A stretch of DNA of 64,000 nucleotides, from NCBI GenBank assembly GCA_020849665.1, contig JADLFX010000107.1, positions 1-64,000 of the forward strand. Direction: 5' to 3'. The stretch's first letter is position 1, and each line of letters begins with the position of its first letter. This document shows positions 18,830 through 28,302 of this stretch, piece by piece. This DNA is from Planctomycetota bacterium. GTDB lineage: Bacteria > Planctomycetota > UBA1135 > UBA2386. Under the pieces are notes generated by a model. The model searched no databases. It was not told the origin of the DNA and was given only the letters and a program-made list of their open reading frames with translations. The position numbers were made by a program, and so were the translations under genes.

Positions 18830-20408
18830 TCCCCGCCACCTCGTGGACCTCCTGGATCGGCTGGCCGCGCGCGGCGAGGACGCCGCGTTCGTGCGCGGCG
18901 GCGACGCCGAGCACAGCGGCCCGCGCGTCGCGCGCGACGCACGCGCCCTGGCTGCGGCCCTGCTGGGTGCCGGGCTCTCGCCCGGCGACCGGGTGGCGAT
19001 CTATCTGGAGAAGGGCCCGCTGGCCGTCGTGGCGATCTTCGCGTGTGCCGCGGCCGGCCTCGTGTCGGTGATCGTGAACCCGCGCCTCAAGGACGCGCAG
19101 GTGCGCCACATCCTGGTGGACAGCGGGGCCAGGCTCCTGCTCGCCAGCTTCGACAAGATGCTCCTCCTCCAGGACGCGGCGGGCACGGTCGGCGAGGTGC
19201 CCCTGGTGCTGACCTACGCGGATGCCGGACTGGCCGTACCGCATCGTGGCATGGCGGAGCTATTGGCGGGGCCGAAGGGGGAGCTGCCGCCGGTGGACCC
19301 GCGCGCGCCCGCGACGATCCTCTACACGAGCGGATCGACGGGTCTGCCCAAGGGGATCGTGCAGGACCAGCGCAACCTCGCCCTCGGCGCGGCCGTGGTC
19401 GGCCGGTACCTGGGACTCTCCGCGGCCGACCACGTGCTGGCGGTGCTGCCCTTCTCGTTCGACTACGGGCTCAACCAGGTGCTCGCGGCGGCCTGGGCCG
19501 GCGCGCGGGTGACCACGCTCGACTACCTGGGAATGGCGGATGTGTTCACCGAGCTGCGCGAACTGCGCTGCACGGGCCTGGCCGGAGTGCCGACCTTCTG
19601 GCGCGAGTTCGCGTCCTGGCTGCGCAAGGGCGAGGTGCGGCCGGAGACCCTGCGCGCACTTCGCTACGTCACCAACTCCGGCGGCCGCCTCGCGGTGGAG
19701 GACATCCGCACGCTGCGCAAGGAGCTCCCCTGGGTGCAGGTGTTCAGCATGTACGGACTGACCGAGGCGTTCCGCAGCGCCTTCCTGCCGCCGAGCGAGG
19801 TCGACCGCCGGCCGCTGAGCTTCGGCAAGCCGGTCGAGGGTGTGCGCCTGCTGGTGGTCGACCCGGAAACCGGCAAGGCGGTGGCTCGGGGCGAGGTCGG
19901 CGAGCTGGTCCATGCGGGGGCGTTCGTGGCGCACGGGTACTGGAATCGTCCGGCGGACACCGCGCGTGCATTCCGTGCGCACCCCTTCGATCCGCAGTGG
20001 CCGGGCCGGGTCGTGTTCTCCGGCGATCTCGTGCGCGAGGACGACGAGGGCTTCCTCTACTTCGTGGGCCGCAGGGACGGCCAGCTGAAGGTGTCCGGCT
20101 ACCGGGTCTCTCCCGACGAGGTCGAGGAGGCCCTGCGGGGCGTGAGCGGCGTCGCGCTGGCCGCGGTGTTCGGGGTACCGGACGAGTCGAGCGGCCACCG
20201 CCTCATCGCGTGCGTCAGCCCGGCGCCGGGGGCACCGGCCGATCTGGCCGGCCACGTGCTCGGCTCCTGCCGGCGCCTGCTGCCCTTCTACATGGTGCCG
20301 GCCGAGGTGAAGGTCGTGCGCGAGATGCCTCTCAACCAGAACCGCAAGGTCGACGTTCCGGCCCTGAGGACCCAGCTGGGCTTCGCGGAGGGCCGGGGTG
20401 CATCGTGA
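18819..20408 (+). CDS. AMP-dependent acyl-CoA/acyl-acid ligase
   Basis: The 529-residue protein belongs to the adenylate-forming ANL superfamily. The P-loop-like motif ILYTSGSTGLPKGIV, the A5 motif MYGLTEAFRS, the hinge region FSGDLVREDDEGFLYFVGR and the C-terminal lysine region LNQNRKVD are present. The family activates a carboxylic acid with ATP, usually then loading CoA or a carrier. It resembles the exosortase-associated acyl-CoA ligases, but no exosortase is visible here. It overlaps the GH2 gene and the following Nudix gene. Confidence 0.87.
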   Translation: MAADPRHLVDLLDRLAARGEDAAFVRGGDAEHSGPRVARDARALAAALLGAGLSPGDRVAIYLEKGPLAVVAIFACAAAGLVSVIVNPRLKDAQVRHILVDSGARLLLASFDKMLLLQDAAGTVGEVPLVLTYADAGLAVPHRGMAELLAGPKGELPPVDPRAPATILYTSGSTGLPKGIVQDQRNLALGAAVVGRYLGLSAADHVLAVLPFSFDYGLNQVLAAAWAGARVTTLDYLGMADVFTELRELRCTGLAGVPTFWREFASWLRKGEVRPETLRALRYVTNSGGRLAVEDIRTLRKELPWVQVFSMYGLTEAFRSAFLPPSEVDRRPLSFGKPVEGVRLLVVDPETGKAVARGEVGELVHAGAFVAHGYWNRPADTARAFRAHPFDPQWPGRVVFSGDLVREDDEGFLYFVGRRDGQLKVSGYRVSPDEVEEALRGVSGVALAAVFGVPDESSGHRLIACVSPAPGAPADLAGHVLGSCRRLLPFYMVPAEVKVVREMPLNQNRKVDVPALRTQLGFAEGRGAS

Positions 20409-20982
20409 GCCGCTGCTGGCGCTCCTCGGGCGCTACGCCGAGCGGTTTCCCGAGGACCGGGAGCGTACGGGGCGGATCCTGGGGCTGGTGCGCATGCGGT
20501 CCGAGTGCTTCGAGCGCACCTGCCTGCCGGGGCACGTGACCGCGTCGGCGTGGATCCTGTCCGCGGACCGGAGCCGCTTCCTGCTCACGCACCACCGCAA
20601 GCTGAACCGCTGGCTGCAGCTCGGCGGGCATGCCGACGGTCATCCTCTCGTGCACGAGGTCGCGTTGCGCGAGGCCAGGGAGGAGTCCGGGATGGCGCTC
20701 TTCCACCTGCCCCTGATCGACGGCGAACTCGTCCCGCTGGACGTGGACGTGCACTGGATCCCGCCCTGGCGGGACGAGCCGGGCCACTGGCACCACGACG
20801 TGCGGTTCCTCCTGGTCGCCGGCGCCGGCCAGTCGCCGCGGGCGAGCGACGAGTCCCATGCGCTGCGCTGGTTCGCGATGGCGGAACTGGAGGCGGTGGT
20901 GGGGGAGGAAAGCCTGCTGCGGATGGGCCTGCGGGCGCGCAGCTTCGGCGGCCAGATCGGCCCTGTCGTTCCGATGGCGTGA
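20398..20982 (+). CDS. Nudix hydrolase
   Basis: The 194-residue protein starts with a GTG inside the end of the ligase gene. The Nudix box is GHADGHPLVHEVALREAREE followed by SG: REAREESG is intact, but the first conserved Glu of the consensus (G-x5-E-x7) is replaced by Pro. The GGHxDG form is a known subfamily variant, and metal binding by the REAREE helix is kept. It probably hydrolyses a nucleoside-diphosphate-linked compound; the substrate is unknown. Overlap suggests co-expression with the ligase. Confidence 0.85.
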   Translation: MHREPLLALLGRYAERFPEDRERTGRILGLVRMRSECFERTCLPGHVTASAWILSADRSRFLLTHHRKLNRWLQLGGHADGHPLVHEVALREAREESGMALFHLPLIDGELVPLDVDVHWIPPWRDEPGHWHHDVRFLLVAGAGQSPRASDESHALRWFAMAELEAVVGEESLLRMGLRARSFGGQIGPVVPMA

Positions 20983-21066
20983 CGCAGAGTCCACGACGGG
21001 GCCGGTACGGGCCTCCGCGCGGGCCCCGGCACGCTTCTCGCTCCAGGCATCCGCGAGAGGTCCACA

Positions 21067-23073
21067 ATGCGCACTGTTCTCCTGCTCCTCACCCTGCTCC
21101 TGGCCTCTGGCTCCCCGCTCGCCGCCCACGGAGGCCAGTATCGTGGCCCTACCGGGGTCATCCCCCCTGGCAACCAGGGCGGCGGCCCTACGGGCGGCGG
21201 TAGTACGGGTGCCGGGCCGAGCCTGCCGGGGCCGGGTGGCGGCGCGGGCGGCGTGCAGGCCGGACCCTCGGCCGGGCCGAGCACGGGAGGAGGCACGGGA
21301 ATCGGGGCCGTCGGGACGGCGGGACGCGTGCGCCGCGGCGGGTCGTTCCTCGAGCCCGACCTCGCCCGGTGGCAGTACTGGTGGGAGTTCTCCAAGGACC
21401 CCTACCTGCGCATCCGCGAGGCCGTCCAGCAGGCCGATCCCGGCGCGGACCTCGAGGCCCAACTGCTGGGCATCACCAGGACTGCCGGAGCCCGGCAGAG
21501 GCCGAGCCGCGAGGCGATCGCGAAGTCGGTCCTGCCTGCGTTCGCGAAGGTCCTCGAGGGAAGCGGCGACCGCGACCTCGTCTCGGGTTCGTTGATCGCC
21601 GTGGCGAAGATCGGGTTCGACGCCCCTGGGCTGCCGATCCTGCCGCTCCTGTGCGCGCGGCTGACCAGCCGCGACCAGGAGATCCGCGAGACGGCCGCCC
21701 TGGCCATGGGCATCTCGCAGCGCCTGGAGGCGCTGCCCTGGCTGGCGGCTCTGGCCCGGGACACCGAGGAGGGGCGCCGCCTGATCGATAGGTCGTCGGT
21801 CGATGACCGCACCCGCACCTTCGCCGTCTACGGCCTGGGAGTGCTGGCGGGTGCCAGCATCGCTCCGGAGGTGAAGGCCAGGGTGGTGGACACCCTGGTG
21901 CCGCTCCTCGCCGAGGCGGGCCAGAGCGGGATGAACCTGCGCGTCGGCGTTCTGCACGGCCTCCGGCTCGTCGATGCCCAACCCGCCCGCAGCGCCATCG
22001 AGCGGCGCCTGCACGAGCAGATCCTCCACGCCCTCTGGGGATACCTGGAGAAGGACCTGGGGCCGGGCGAGCAGCTCATCCAGGCCCACGTGCCACCCGC
22101 CCTGGCCCAGATCCTCGGGCCGGGTCACGACCCCGAACGCGTGCGCGCCAAGCGGGTGTTCGCAGAGCTCCTGGACAAGGGCAACGAGCAGCGGCGCAAT
22201 CTGGTGCTCCAGCAGTCCGCGGCGATCGCCCTGGGCGGCCTCCTGACTGCGCACAAGGACGATGCCGAGTACGTGCAGGTCCTGATCCGGGCCGCGCGGG
22301 AGAGCCGGGACCAGCAGACGCGTTCCTTCGCCTGGATGGCGCTGGGCAGCGTCGCCAGCGACGCCGCGCGTGCCGAGCTGCTGCGCGGACTGCGCGAGGG
22401 ATCCAAGGCCCTCGACAAGCCGTGGGCCGCGCTCGCGCTCGCGCGCGCGACCACCCGGAACCGGGGCGGGATCGACCCGGAGATCTCCCAGGCCCTGCTC
22501 ACCGCGTTCCGTGAGGCGCGCAACCCGGAGACCCGTGCGGCCCTGGCCGTGGCGATCGGCCTGGCCCAGGCCGACGCGGCGGCGCCGGAGCTGCGTGCCG
22601 CGTTGCGGGAGGCACGCCAGCAGGACGAGCTCGCCGGCTACCTGTCGATCGGGCTCGCGCTGTTGGGCGAACGCGACGCCCGCGACGAGCTGCGCGGCCT
22701 GCTGGAAGGATCGCTGCGCCGTCCCGAACTCTTCCTGCAGGTCGCGACCGCCCTGGGCAAGCTGGGCGATGCGGGCACGACCGAGCGGCTCATCGAGCTG
22801 CTCGCGGCGCCCGAGCAGACCGTCGCTCGCCTGGGCGCGATCGCGGGAGCCCTGAGCCAGATCGGGGACGCCCGCACCCTGGAACCCCTCGTGCGCATGG
22901 TGCAGGACGAGAAGCTGCCTGCCCTCTCGCGCGCGTTCGCCGCCGTGGCCCTCGGCGGAGTGTGCGACAAGGACCTGCTGCCCTGGAACGCGCCGATCGC
23001 CCGCGACGTGAACTACCGCGCCGCCGTCGAGACCCTCACCAACGGGGCCGCGGGCGTGCTGGATCTGTTCTAG
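21067..23073 (+). CDS. Secreted HEAT-repeat protein
   Basis: The 668-residue protein has a clear signal peptide (MRTVLLLLTLLLASGSPLAA), then a Gly/Pro-rich linker (residues ~25-85). A long series of paired helices with HEAT/PBS-lyase spacing follows (IREAAALAMG-like, AAIALGGLL, ALGKLGDAGTTERLIELL, GALSQIGDARTLEPLV). HEAT arrays serve as protein scaffolds. It stands alone, with 84 nt to the Nudix gene and a convergent neighbour downstream. Confidence 0.8.
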   Translation: MRTVLLLLTLLLASGSPLAAHGGQYRGPTGVIPPGNQGGGPTGGGSTGAGPSLPGPGGGAGGVQAGPSAGPSTGGGTGIGAVGTAGRVRRGGSFLEPDLARWQYWWEFSKDPYLRIREAVQQADPGADLEAQLLGITRTAGARQRPSREAIAKSVLPAFAKVLEGSGDRDLVSGSLIAVAKIGFDAPGLPILPLLCARLTSRDQEIRETAALAMGISQRLEALPWLAALARDTEEGRRLIDRSSVDDRTRTFAVYGLGVLAGASIAPEVKARVVDTLVPLLAEAGQSGMNLRVGVLHGLRLVDAQPARSAIERRLHEQILHALWGYLEKDLGPGEQLIQAHVPPALAQILGPGHDPERVRAKRVFAELLDKGNEQRRNLVLQQSAAIALGGLLTAHKDDAEYVQVLIRAARESRDQQTRSFAWMALGSVASDAARAELLRGLREGSKALDKPWAALALARATTRNRGGIDPEISQALLTAFREARNPETRAALAVAIGLAQADAAAPELRAALREARQQDELAGYLSIGLALLGERDARDELRGLLEGSLRRPELFLQVATALGKLGDAGTTERLIELLAAPEQTVARLGAIAGALSQIGDARTLEPLVRMVQDEKLPALSRAFAAVALGGVCDKDLLPWNAPIARDVNYRAAVETLTNGAAGVLDLF

Positions 23074-23082
23074 GGATCCCCG

Positions 23083-23105
23083 CCGCGGCCCGGGCCGGGC
23101 CGCGG
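23083..23105. terminator. Perfect GC hairpin between convergent genes
   Basis: There are 10-bp perfect arms CCGCGGCCCG and CGGGCCGCGG with loop GGC in the 66-nt gap between two converging genes. It probably works as a bidirectional terminator; no T-tract is present. Confidence 0.5.
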
Positions 23106-23139
23106 CCCGCGCCCGTGGCGCAGCGGCGGGGCCGTCGGG

Positions 23140-24192
23140 TCAGGCGCTCTCCTCGAGGACCTCGCGGATTGGACGCCGCGGCGTGTGGGGGAGCTCCTTG
23201 CCCTGGGCCTTGCCCATGCGAAGCAGGATCTGCGGATGCGAACCGCCTCGGCCGAGGAGCGCGGCGAGTCGGGGTCGCAGGTCGGCGACCTCGATCGGCT
23301 GGTTCAGGTAGGACGCCTGATAGCCGTCCGCACAGGCGCGCAGGAGGACGCGCGCCAGGGCCTGTCCCGCCGTGAGCCACGAGCGGGGCCGGTCCTGGTC
23401 GGTGCCCAGGACCATCAGCGCCGGCGAGTGCTCGGCGAGCCGGCGGTCGCTGGCGCCACGGCCCTTGCCGACGTCGAACGTGCGCAGCACGAAGGCGAAC
23501 GCCGGCGTGGCGAAGTCCAGGAGTTGGGGCATCCCGAAGGCGTAGCCCGGAATCCCGTCCCGGCTCTTGCTCCGCACCGGGTGGATCCACTTGGCCAGCT
23601 CACGGCGGAAGCTCGGGTTGCCGAGCTGGATCCGATCGCCCTCGGCGATGAGGTCGGCCACCTCGTGTCGGGTCTTCTCGTCGTGCACCACCTGCAGCCA
23701 GGCACCCTCGAGTTCCGCGGCATGCTGCAGCTCGCGCAGCAGGGATTCCGGCACGGGATCGGGTGCGAAGGTCGTGCGCGTGGTGCGGCGCTTGGCGATC
23801 GCCCGGAACATGCGCATCTCGACCTTGTCCGGTGCCGCGCTGTCCCCGAGCCGGACGGCGGCCAGCAGGTCGTCGTCCTCGCGGGCCGGCATGGGCATGA
23901 CCATGCCGCGGTAGCCGAACTCGTGCAGCGCGATGCGCACGTGGTAGAGCGCCGCGCCGCAGCTGATCACCATCGAGCGGTCGTGGGGGTCGACGACCGG
24001 GAGGGCGCGGGTCCGATCGGCGAAGAGTTCCAGCGCGTCCTTCGTCACGCGGAAGAGCCACGGCTGCGTGTTGTGGCTCGACGGCGCCAGTACGGCGTAG
24101 TGGACGAGATGGGCGAGCTTGCGGCGGGGCGCGGCGGTGGCGGGGAAGTCGCCGAACCGCACCTGCCACGGGTCGGTCTGGGTCGCGAGCAT
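23140..24192 (-). CDS. Acg-like nitroreductase-family protein
   Basis: The 350-residue protein matches the Acg-type nitroreductase family, an FMN-binding fold with two half-repeats. Visible motifs are AVLAPSSHNTQPWLFRV near the N-terminus and AIAKRRTTRTTFAPDPVP. The C-terminal half has WLTAGQALARVLLRACADGY and LGRGGSHPQILLRMG. Mycobacterial Acg is a dormancy-regulon protein that may bind flavin without reductase activity. The ATG at 24192 is preferred over 24222 because GGAGGAGG lies about 6 nt upstream. Confidence 0.82.
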   Translation of the reverse strand: MLATQTDPWQVRFGDFPATAAPRRKLAHLVHYAVLAPSSHNTQPWLFRVTKDALELFADRTRALPVVDPHDRSMVISCGAALYHVRIALHEFGYRGMVMPMPAREDDDLLAAVRLGDSAAPDKVEMRMFRAIAKRRTTRTTFAPDPVPESLLRELQHAAELEGAWLQVVHDEKTRHEVADLIAEGDRIQLGNPSFRRELAKWIHPVRSKSRDGIPGYAFGMPQLLDFATPAFAFVLRTFDVGKGRGASDRRLAEHSPALMVLGTDQDRPRSWLTAGQALARVLLRACADGYQASYLNQPIEVADLRPRLAALLGRGGSHPQILLRMGKAQGKELPHTPRRPIREVLEESA

Positions 24193-24484
24193 GGTTGGCC
24201 TCCTCCGGGGGCCCCTGGACAAGGGTCCGCAGCCGCGGATGGAGCACCGGGGAGCACCCGAGCGGCGCTTCCTGGGCCTCTGCCGCGACGTCCCGGGTCA
24301 GCCCGGCCTGACGACGCCTCTGCGGCGCGAAGTCCAGTTCGATGCCGAGGGTGCGGCCCGGTCGTCGAAGGGAGTCTTTCCGAGGCTCCGGGCCGGATCG
24401 ATCCTGATGTACGCAGGACGAGAACGCACGGACACCAGGTTCCCTTGCCGCAGACAAACTTGGCGCAACCGCCGGCTCCTTCCG

Positions 24485-26485
24485 TCACCGTAGGAGGAAT
24501 GCCCGGATCCGCTCCTGGACGTCGGGCCAGCGCTCAGGCAACCCGCGCAGGCTCGCATCGAGCCAGAGCACCTCGGCCCCGGGCAGCCGCGCATGGGCGC
24601 GCTCCTGATCGGCACGGGGCAGCCGCCGCTCGCCCCCCAGGGCGAGGATGAGGACTCGACCCGCGCTGCGTGGCGCGTCGTGGCCCACGCGGAGTCGATC
24701 CGCGAGCCGCGCGGCGCGCGCGGCGTCCAGGCCCAACCATGCCGGGAAGTCGGCATCCCCGGTCAGGCGTGCCTCGAGACCCTCCGCGGGAGCGACGAGG
24801 AGCAGACGAGCCGCGGTCCCCGGCTGCGCATGCAGGTCGCCGGCGAGTCCGGCCCCCGCCAGTAGCCCCGCGCGTACGTGGCGGGTGCGGACCGGATCCT
24901 TCCCGCCCTGGCCGGTCCACACGCCAGCCAGCGCCTGCTCGACCTCCCCGAGCCGCGTCGCGTCCTGTGGCTGGAGCAGGGCGGTGCTGAGGCCGCTCCG
25001 CGCCAGGAGGAGGGCGAGCACGCGGGAGAAGCGCGTTCCCGGGTCGCCAGCGCCCACGAGCAGGCAGGTCCCAGGGTCCTGATCCGGGGCGGGCAGCTCC
25101 GGTCGGAAGAGCTCCACCTCGACCGTGCCGTTGCCGGAGGGCCCGCCCACCCTCAGGGCCAGCCGGGAGATCGCGATCCCCCCGGCGTTCTGGAGGTGGG
25201 TTCCCGCCCCGCCGCCCCGGGGACCCGGCGGCGCCAGGACCAGGCTCGTGCGGGCCGTCCCCGCCAGGAGTGCGCGAAGGTCGTGCCGCACGAAGTCCTG
25301 GTTCTGTGCACCGGCGAAGGGCAGCACGCGTTCGTCCCTGGCCTGGGCGAGCCAGAGCGTCCGCTCGTGCGGCGCCAGGACGGCCTGATGCTGCACCTCG
25401 TGCCAGGGGTCGTAGGCGCGCAGCAGATCGATGAGTGTCCGTGCGTCGAGGCGGCCCTGGCGCTCCGTGACGAAGCGCGTGATCTGCTCGTAGCGCAGCC
25501 ACGACGAGCGGTTCGACCGGCGCGGGTCGTAGGCGTCGCGCTGGGTGGCCGCGAGCGGCGGCGCGACGAAGTGGTTGGTGCGCCGGAGCACGTCGCGCAA
25601 GCCGGTATGTGGCGCCTGCTCCTCCAGCGGGTCGTTGCGGTACCCCACGTAGAAGTACGTGCGCGTCACCTCCACCACGGCGCCCTCGTCCTCGTCGCCG
25701 CTCGCGATCAGGAAGTGGTAGCCGCAGGTGTTGGGTCCGTGACGGAACACGTCCACGGCCTCCCGCAGGTTCCTGGCCCGTTCCAGGGCGTCGCGCACCT
25801 GGAAGATCATCGGTACGCCGCGGTGGTCCTCGTCCCGCGACTCGGAGCCCATCTCGCCGATCGAGATGCCGGCATCGTTCATGCCGGTGACCGCGCCCAG
25901 GAAGCCGGCCCAGGCGGGTACCGCCGTGGCGATGCCGCCGGTGGGGGCGCGCACGATCAGGAGCGCGTGATTCTGCATCCGGTCCTCGGCGCCCAGCGCG
26001 AGCGGGTAGTCGAGGCTGCGCGTGTGGTAGGTGCGCCCATCCCGGCTTGCGGTGCGCATCACGATCGCACCCGAGCAGTGGAAGCGCGACGGCATCAGGT
26101 GCGCCAGCTCGACGCGCTCGAGGGCCAGGCCCGAGCCTTCGGCGAGGCCGCGCAACTCCGCGCGGTACCGCTCCGGCACGTGCGGCCATGCGAGGTCGCG
26201 GAGCCGGCGCAGACCGGCCTCGTCGAGCCCCATCCTCGCGCTCCAGGCGAGGACACCCTCGATCGTGGAGCGGACCTCATCCCGGAGGAGCTGGCCGTGT
26301 TGCCGGCCCATGGCGAAGGCATCGCCGCGCAGCATCAGGATCCGCTGCGGCCCCACGCCCAGCAGCGCTCCGTCCTCCGCCGTCGCCAACACCTCGATCG
26401 GGCGACTCGTGACCTCTTGCGCCGGAGCTGCCGTACCGGCGGCCAGGAGGAGGATCCGTGCGAGGCGGGATGCGCAGTGCCGCAC
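24485..26485 (-). CDS. Secreted C45-type Ntn hydrolase with C-terminal alpha/beta-hydrolase-like region
   Basis: The 666-residue protein has a GTG start and a signal peptide (ILLLAAGTAAPAQ). Residues ~45-400 match the C45 acyl-CoA:6-APA acyltransferase-like autoproteolytic family: GDAFAMGRQHGQLL, then SRFHCSGAIVMRT with candidate nucleophile Cys137, the oxyanion Arg/Asp segment TYHTRSLDYPL, and GMNDAGISIGEMG. The last ~230 residues (LLVGAGDPGTRFSRVLALLL ... VLILALGGERRLP) look like a degenerate alpha/beta hydrolase half. The reaction is probably amide or acyl hydrolysis outside the cytoplasm; the substrate is unknown. Confidence 0.75.
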   Translation of the reverse strand: MRHCASRLARILLLAAGTAAPAQEVTSRPIEVLATAEDGALLGVGPQRILMLRGDAFAMGRQHGQLLRDEVRSTIEGVLAWSARMGLDEAGLRRLRDLAWPHVPERYRAELRGLAEGSGLALERVELAHLMPSRFHCSGAIVMRTASRDGRTYHTRSLDYPLALGAEDRMQNHALLIVRAPTGGIATAVPAWAGFLGAVTGMNDAGISIGEMGSESRDEDHRGVPMIFQVRDALERARNLREAVDVFRHGPNTCGYHFLIASGDEDEGAVVEVTRTYFYVGYRNDPLEEQAPHTGLRDVLRRTNHFVAPPLAATQRDAYDPRRSNRSSWLRYEQITRFVTERQGRLDARTLIDLLRAYDPWHEVQHQAVLAPHERTLWLAQARDERVLPFAGAQNQDFVRHDLRALLAGTARTSLVLAPPGPRGGGAGTHLQNAGGIAISRLALRVGGPSGNGTVEVELFRPELPAPDQDPGTCLLVGAGDPGTRFSRVLALLLARSGLSTALLQPQDATRLGEVEQALAGVWTGQGGKDPVRTRHVRAGLLAGAGLAGDLHAQPGTAARLLLVAPAEGLEARLTGDADFPAWLGLDAARAARLADRLRVGHDAPRSAGRVLILALGGERRLPRADQERAHARLPGAEVLWLDASLRGLPERWPDVQERIRAFLLR

Positions 26486-26653
26486 GCGCGCACTCTAACG
26501 CGCCTTGCCTGCGAGGCTCCCGGCGCCGCGCCGCTGGCCGGCCGGCGGCACGCCGGCGGGCGCGGATCGCGTGCGCTTGCTGGGCTCCCGGGGGGTGGCT
26601 ACCCTTCGCGCCTTTCCTGCGGCGCCCGAGGGGTGCCGGGGACGTCCCGAACC

Positions 26654-28210
26654 ATGAGCACCGTGCACGATCTGCCCGTCCACCCTCGTTCCGTGATCCG
26701 CAACCCCAGCTTCGAGGAGCTGCGCGGTCTGATCGCCAAGATGCCGAACGCCCGGCTCTCGGAGTTCCGGAACTACAACGTGGAGACCCGGGTGCTCTCG
26801 CGCAGCAAGGCGTCCACCTTCGTGGTCACCGACGATCCGACCACCCAGTCGGACCAGATCCTCAGCCGGGAGGAGGGGGCGAAGTGGGCCAGGTTGCAGG
26901 ACGAGTACGTCCGCAATCAGGACATGATCGTGATCGAGGGGTACATCGGCAACGACCCGGCGTTCCGCGTGCCCGCGCGCCTGATCATCGAGGTGCGCAA
27001 CGCCAACATCGCCGCCATGCAGAAGGCGCTGTACTTCGACCCGGCACCGGGCGAGCTCAAGAACTTCCAGCCCAAGCTCCAGGTCATCTACACGCCGAAT
27101 CTGCCTGCCCCCGGCAAGCCCAACGACCGGCTGATCGCGGTCTACCTCGACCAGGGCATCACCCGCGTGTTCAACTCCGACTACTTCGGAGAGAGCAAGA
27201 AGGGCGGCCTGCGGATGTGGAACAAGATGGTCTACGAGCGCGGCGGCCTGCCGATGCACGCCGGCGCCAAGATCGTGCCGGTCGGCAAGGAGGAGCGCAC
27301 GATGCTGATCGTCGGTCTCTCGGGGACCGGGAAGACCACGACCACGTTCACGCGCCAGAACGACTCGATGCCGGTGCAGGACGATTTCGTGGCGTTGATG
27401 CCGGGCGGCAAGGTCTACGCGACCGAGAACGGCTGCTTCGCCAAGACCTATGGCCTGGATCCCAAGTTCGAGCCGGCGATCTACCGGGCGGTGACCAAGG
27501 CGGACGCCTACCTGGAGAACGTCTATCAGGATCCCCACGGCAAGGTGGACTTCTTCAACGAGACCTACACCCAGAACGGCCGCGCGGTGTTCCGCATGGC
27601 CTCGGTGGAGGGCGCGGCGGACGCCAGCCGGATCCGCAAGGCCGACTTCCTGCTGATCCTGAACCGCAACGACAACCTGATTCCCGCGGTGGCGCGCCTC
27701 AGCCCAACGCAGGCGGCCGCGTACTTCATGCTCGGCGAGACGCGCGGCACGTCCGCGGGCGGCGCGGACGAGGCGGGCAAGTTCCTGCGCGTGCCGGGCA
27801 CGAATCCGTTCTTCCCCATGCTGCATGCCAACCAGGGCAATCGCCTGTGGGAGTTGCTGCAGCACAGCCCGATGCAGGTCTTCCTGCTCAACACCGGGCG
27901 GGTCGGCGGCGGCGATCAGCACACCGGCTCCAAGAAGGTGAAGATCCCGCACAGCTCGGCGGTGGTGAAGGCGATCGCCGAGGGCACGATCCGGTGGACC
28001 ACGGATCCCGACTTCGGGTACGAGGTGGCGACGCACGTGCCCGACTTCCCCGAGGCCGACCTCGACATCCTCCAGCCCAGGCTGCTCTACGAGGGCCAGG
28101 AGCGCATGGACGAGTACCGCGAGCTGGTGAAGAAGATCAAGGCCGACCGTGCCGCCTACATGCAGAGGTGGGCGGGACTGCGCCCGGAGATCGCCGCGGC
28201 GATCCGCTGA
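26654..28210 (+). CDS. pckA: Phosphoenolpyruvate carboxykinase (ATP)
   Basis: The 518-residue protein matches ATP-type PEPCK, which converts oxaloacetate plus ATP to PEP, CO2 and ADP at the start of gluconeogenesis. The kinase-1a loop GLSGTGKTTTTF, the metal-binding HAGAKI region (MHAGAKIVPVG) and the arginine-bearing RVPGTNPFFP are clear. The ATG at 26654 is chosen by homology to the family's N-terminus and the codon pattern; the long open frame upstream is a shadow of the antisense gene. Confidence 0.93.
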   Translation: MSTVHDLPVHPRSVIRNPSFEELRGLIAKMPNARLSEFRNYNVETRVLSRSKASTFVVTDDPTTQSDQILSREEGAKWARLQDEYVRNQDMIVIEGYIGNDPAFRVPARLIIEVRNANIAAMQKALYFDPAPGELKNFQPKLQVIYTPNLPAPGKPNDRLIAVYLDQGITRVFNSDYFGESKKGGLRMWNKMVYERGGLPMHAGAKIVPVGKEERTMLIVGLSGTGKTTTTFTRQNDSMPVQDDFVALMPGGKVYATENGCFAKTYGLDPKFEPAIYRAVTKADAYLENVYQDPHGKVDFFNETYTQNGRAVFRMASVEGAADASRIRKADFLLILNRNDNLIPAVARLSPTQAAAYFMLGETRGTSAGGADEAGKFLRVPGTNPFFPMLHANQGNRLWELLQHSPMQVFLLNTGRVGGGDQHTGSKKVKIPHSSAVVKAIAEGTIRWTTDPDFGYEVATHVPDFPEADLDILQPRLLYEGQERMDEYRELVKKIKADRAAYMQRWAGLRPEIAAAIR

Positions 28211-28302
28211 GCGCGCGGGGGGCCTCGCTCCGAGGGGGCGGGCCGCAAGTTCCGGTATCCTGGCAATCCTCCTGCTCGCGCCACGCAACGGCGCTGCCTC
28301 AC

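Noticed and set aside
24878-26653. Long in-frame extension upstream of pckA
   Set aside because: It is antisense to the C45-type hydrolase; PEPCK homology starts at 26654 and nothing upstream resembles the family.
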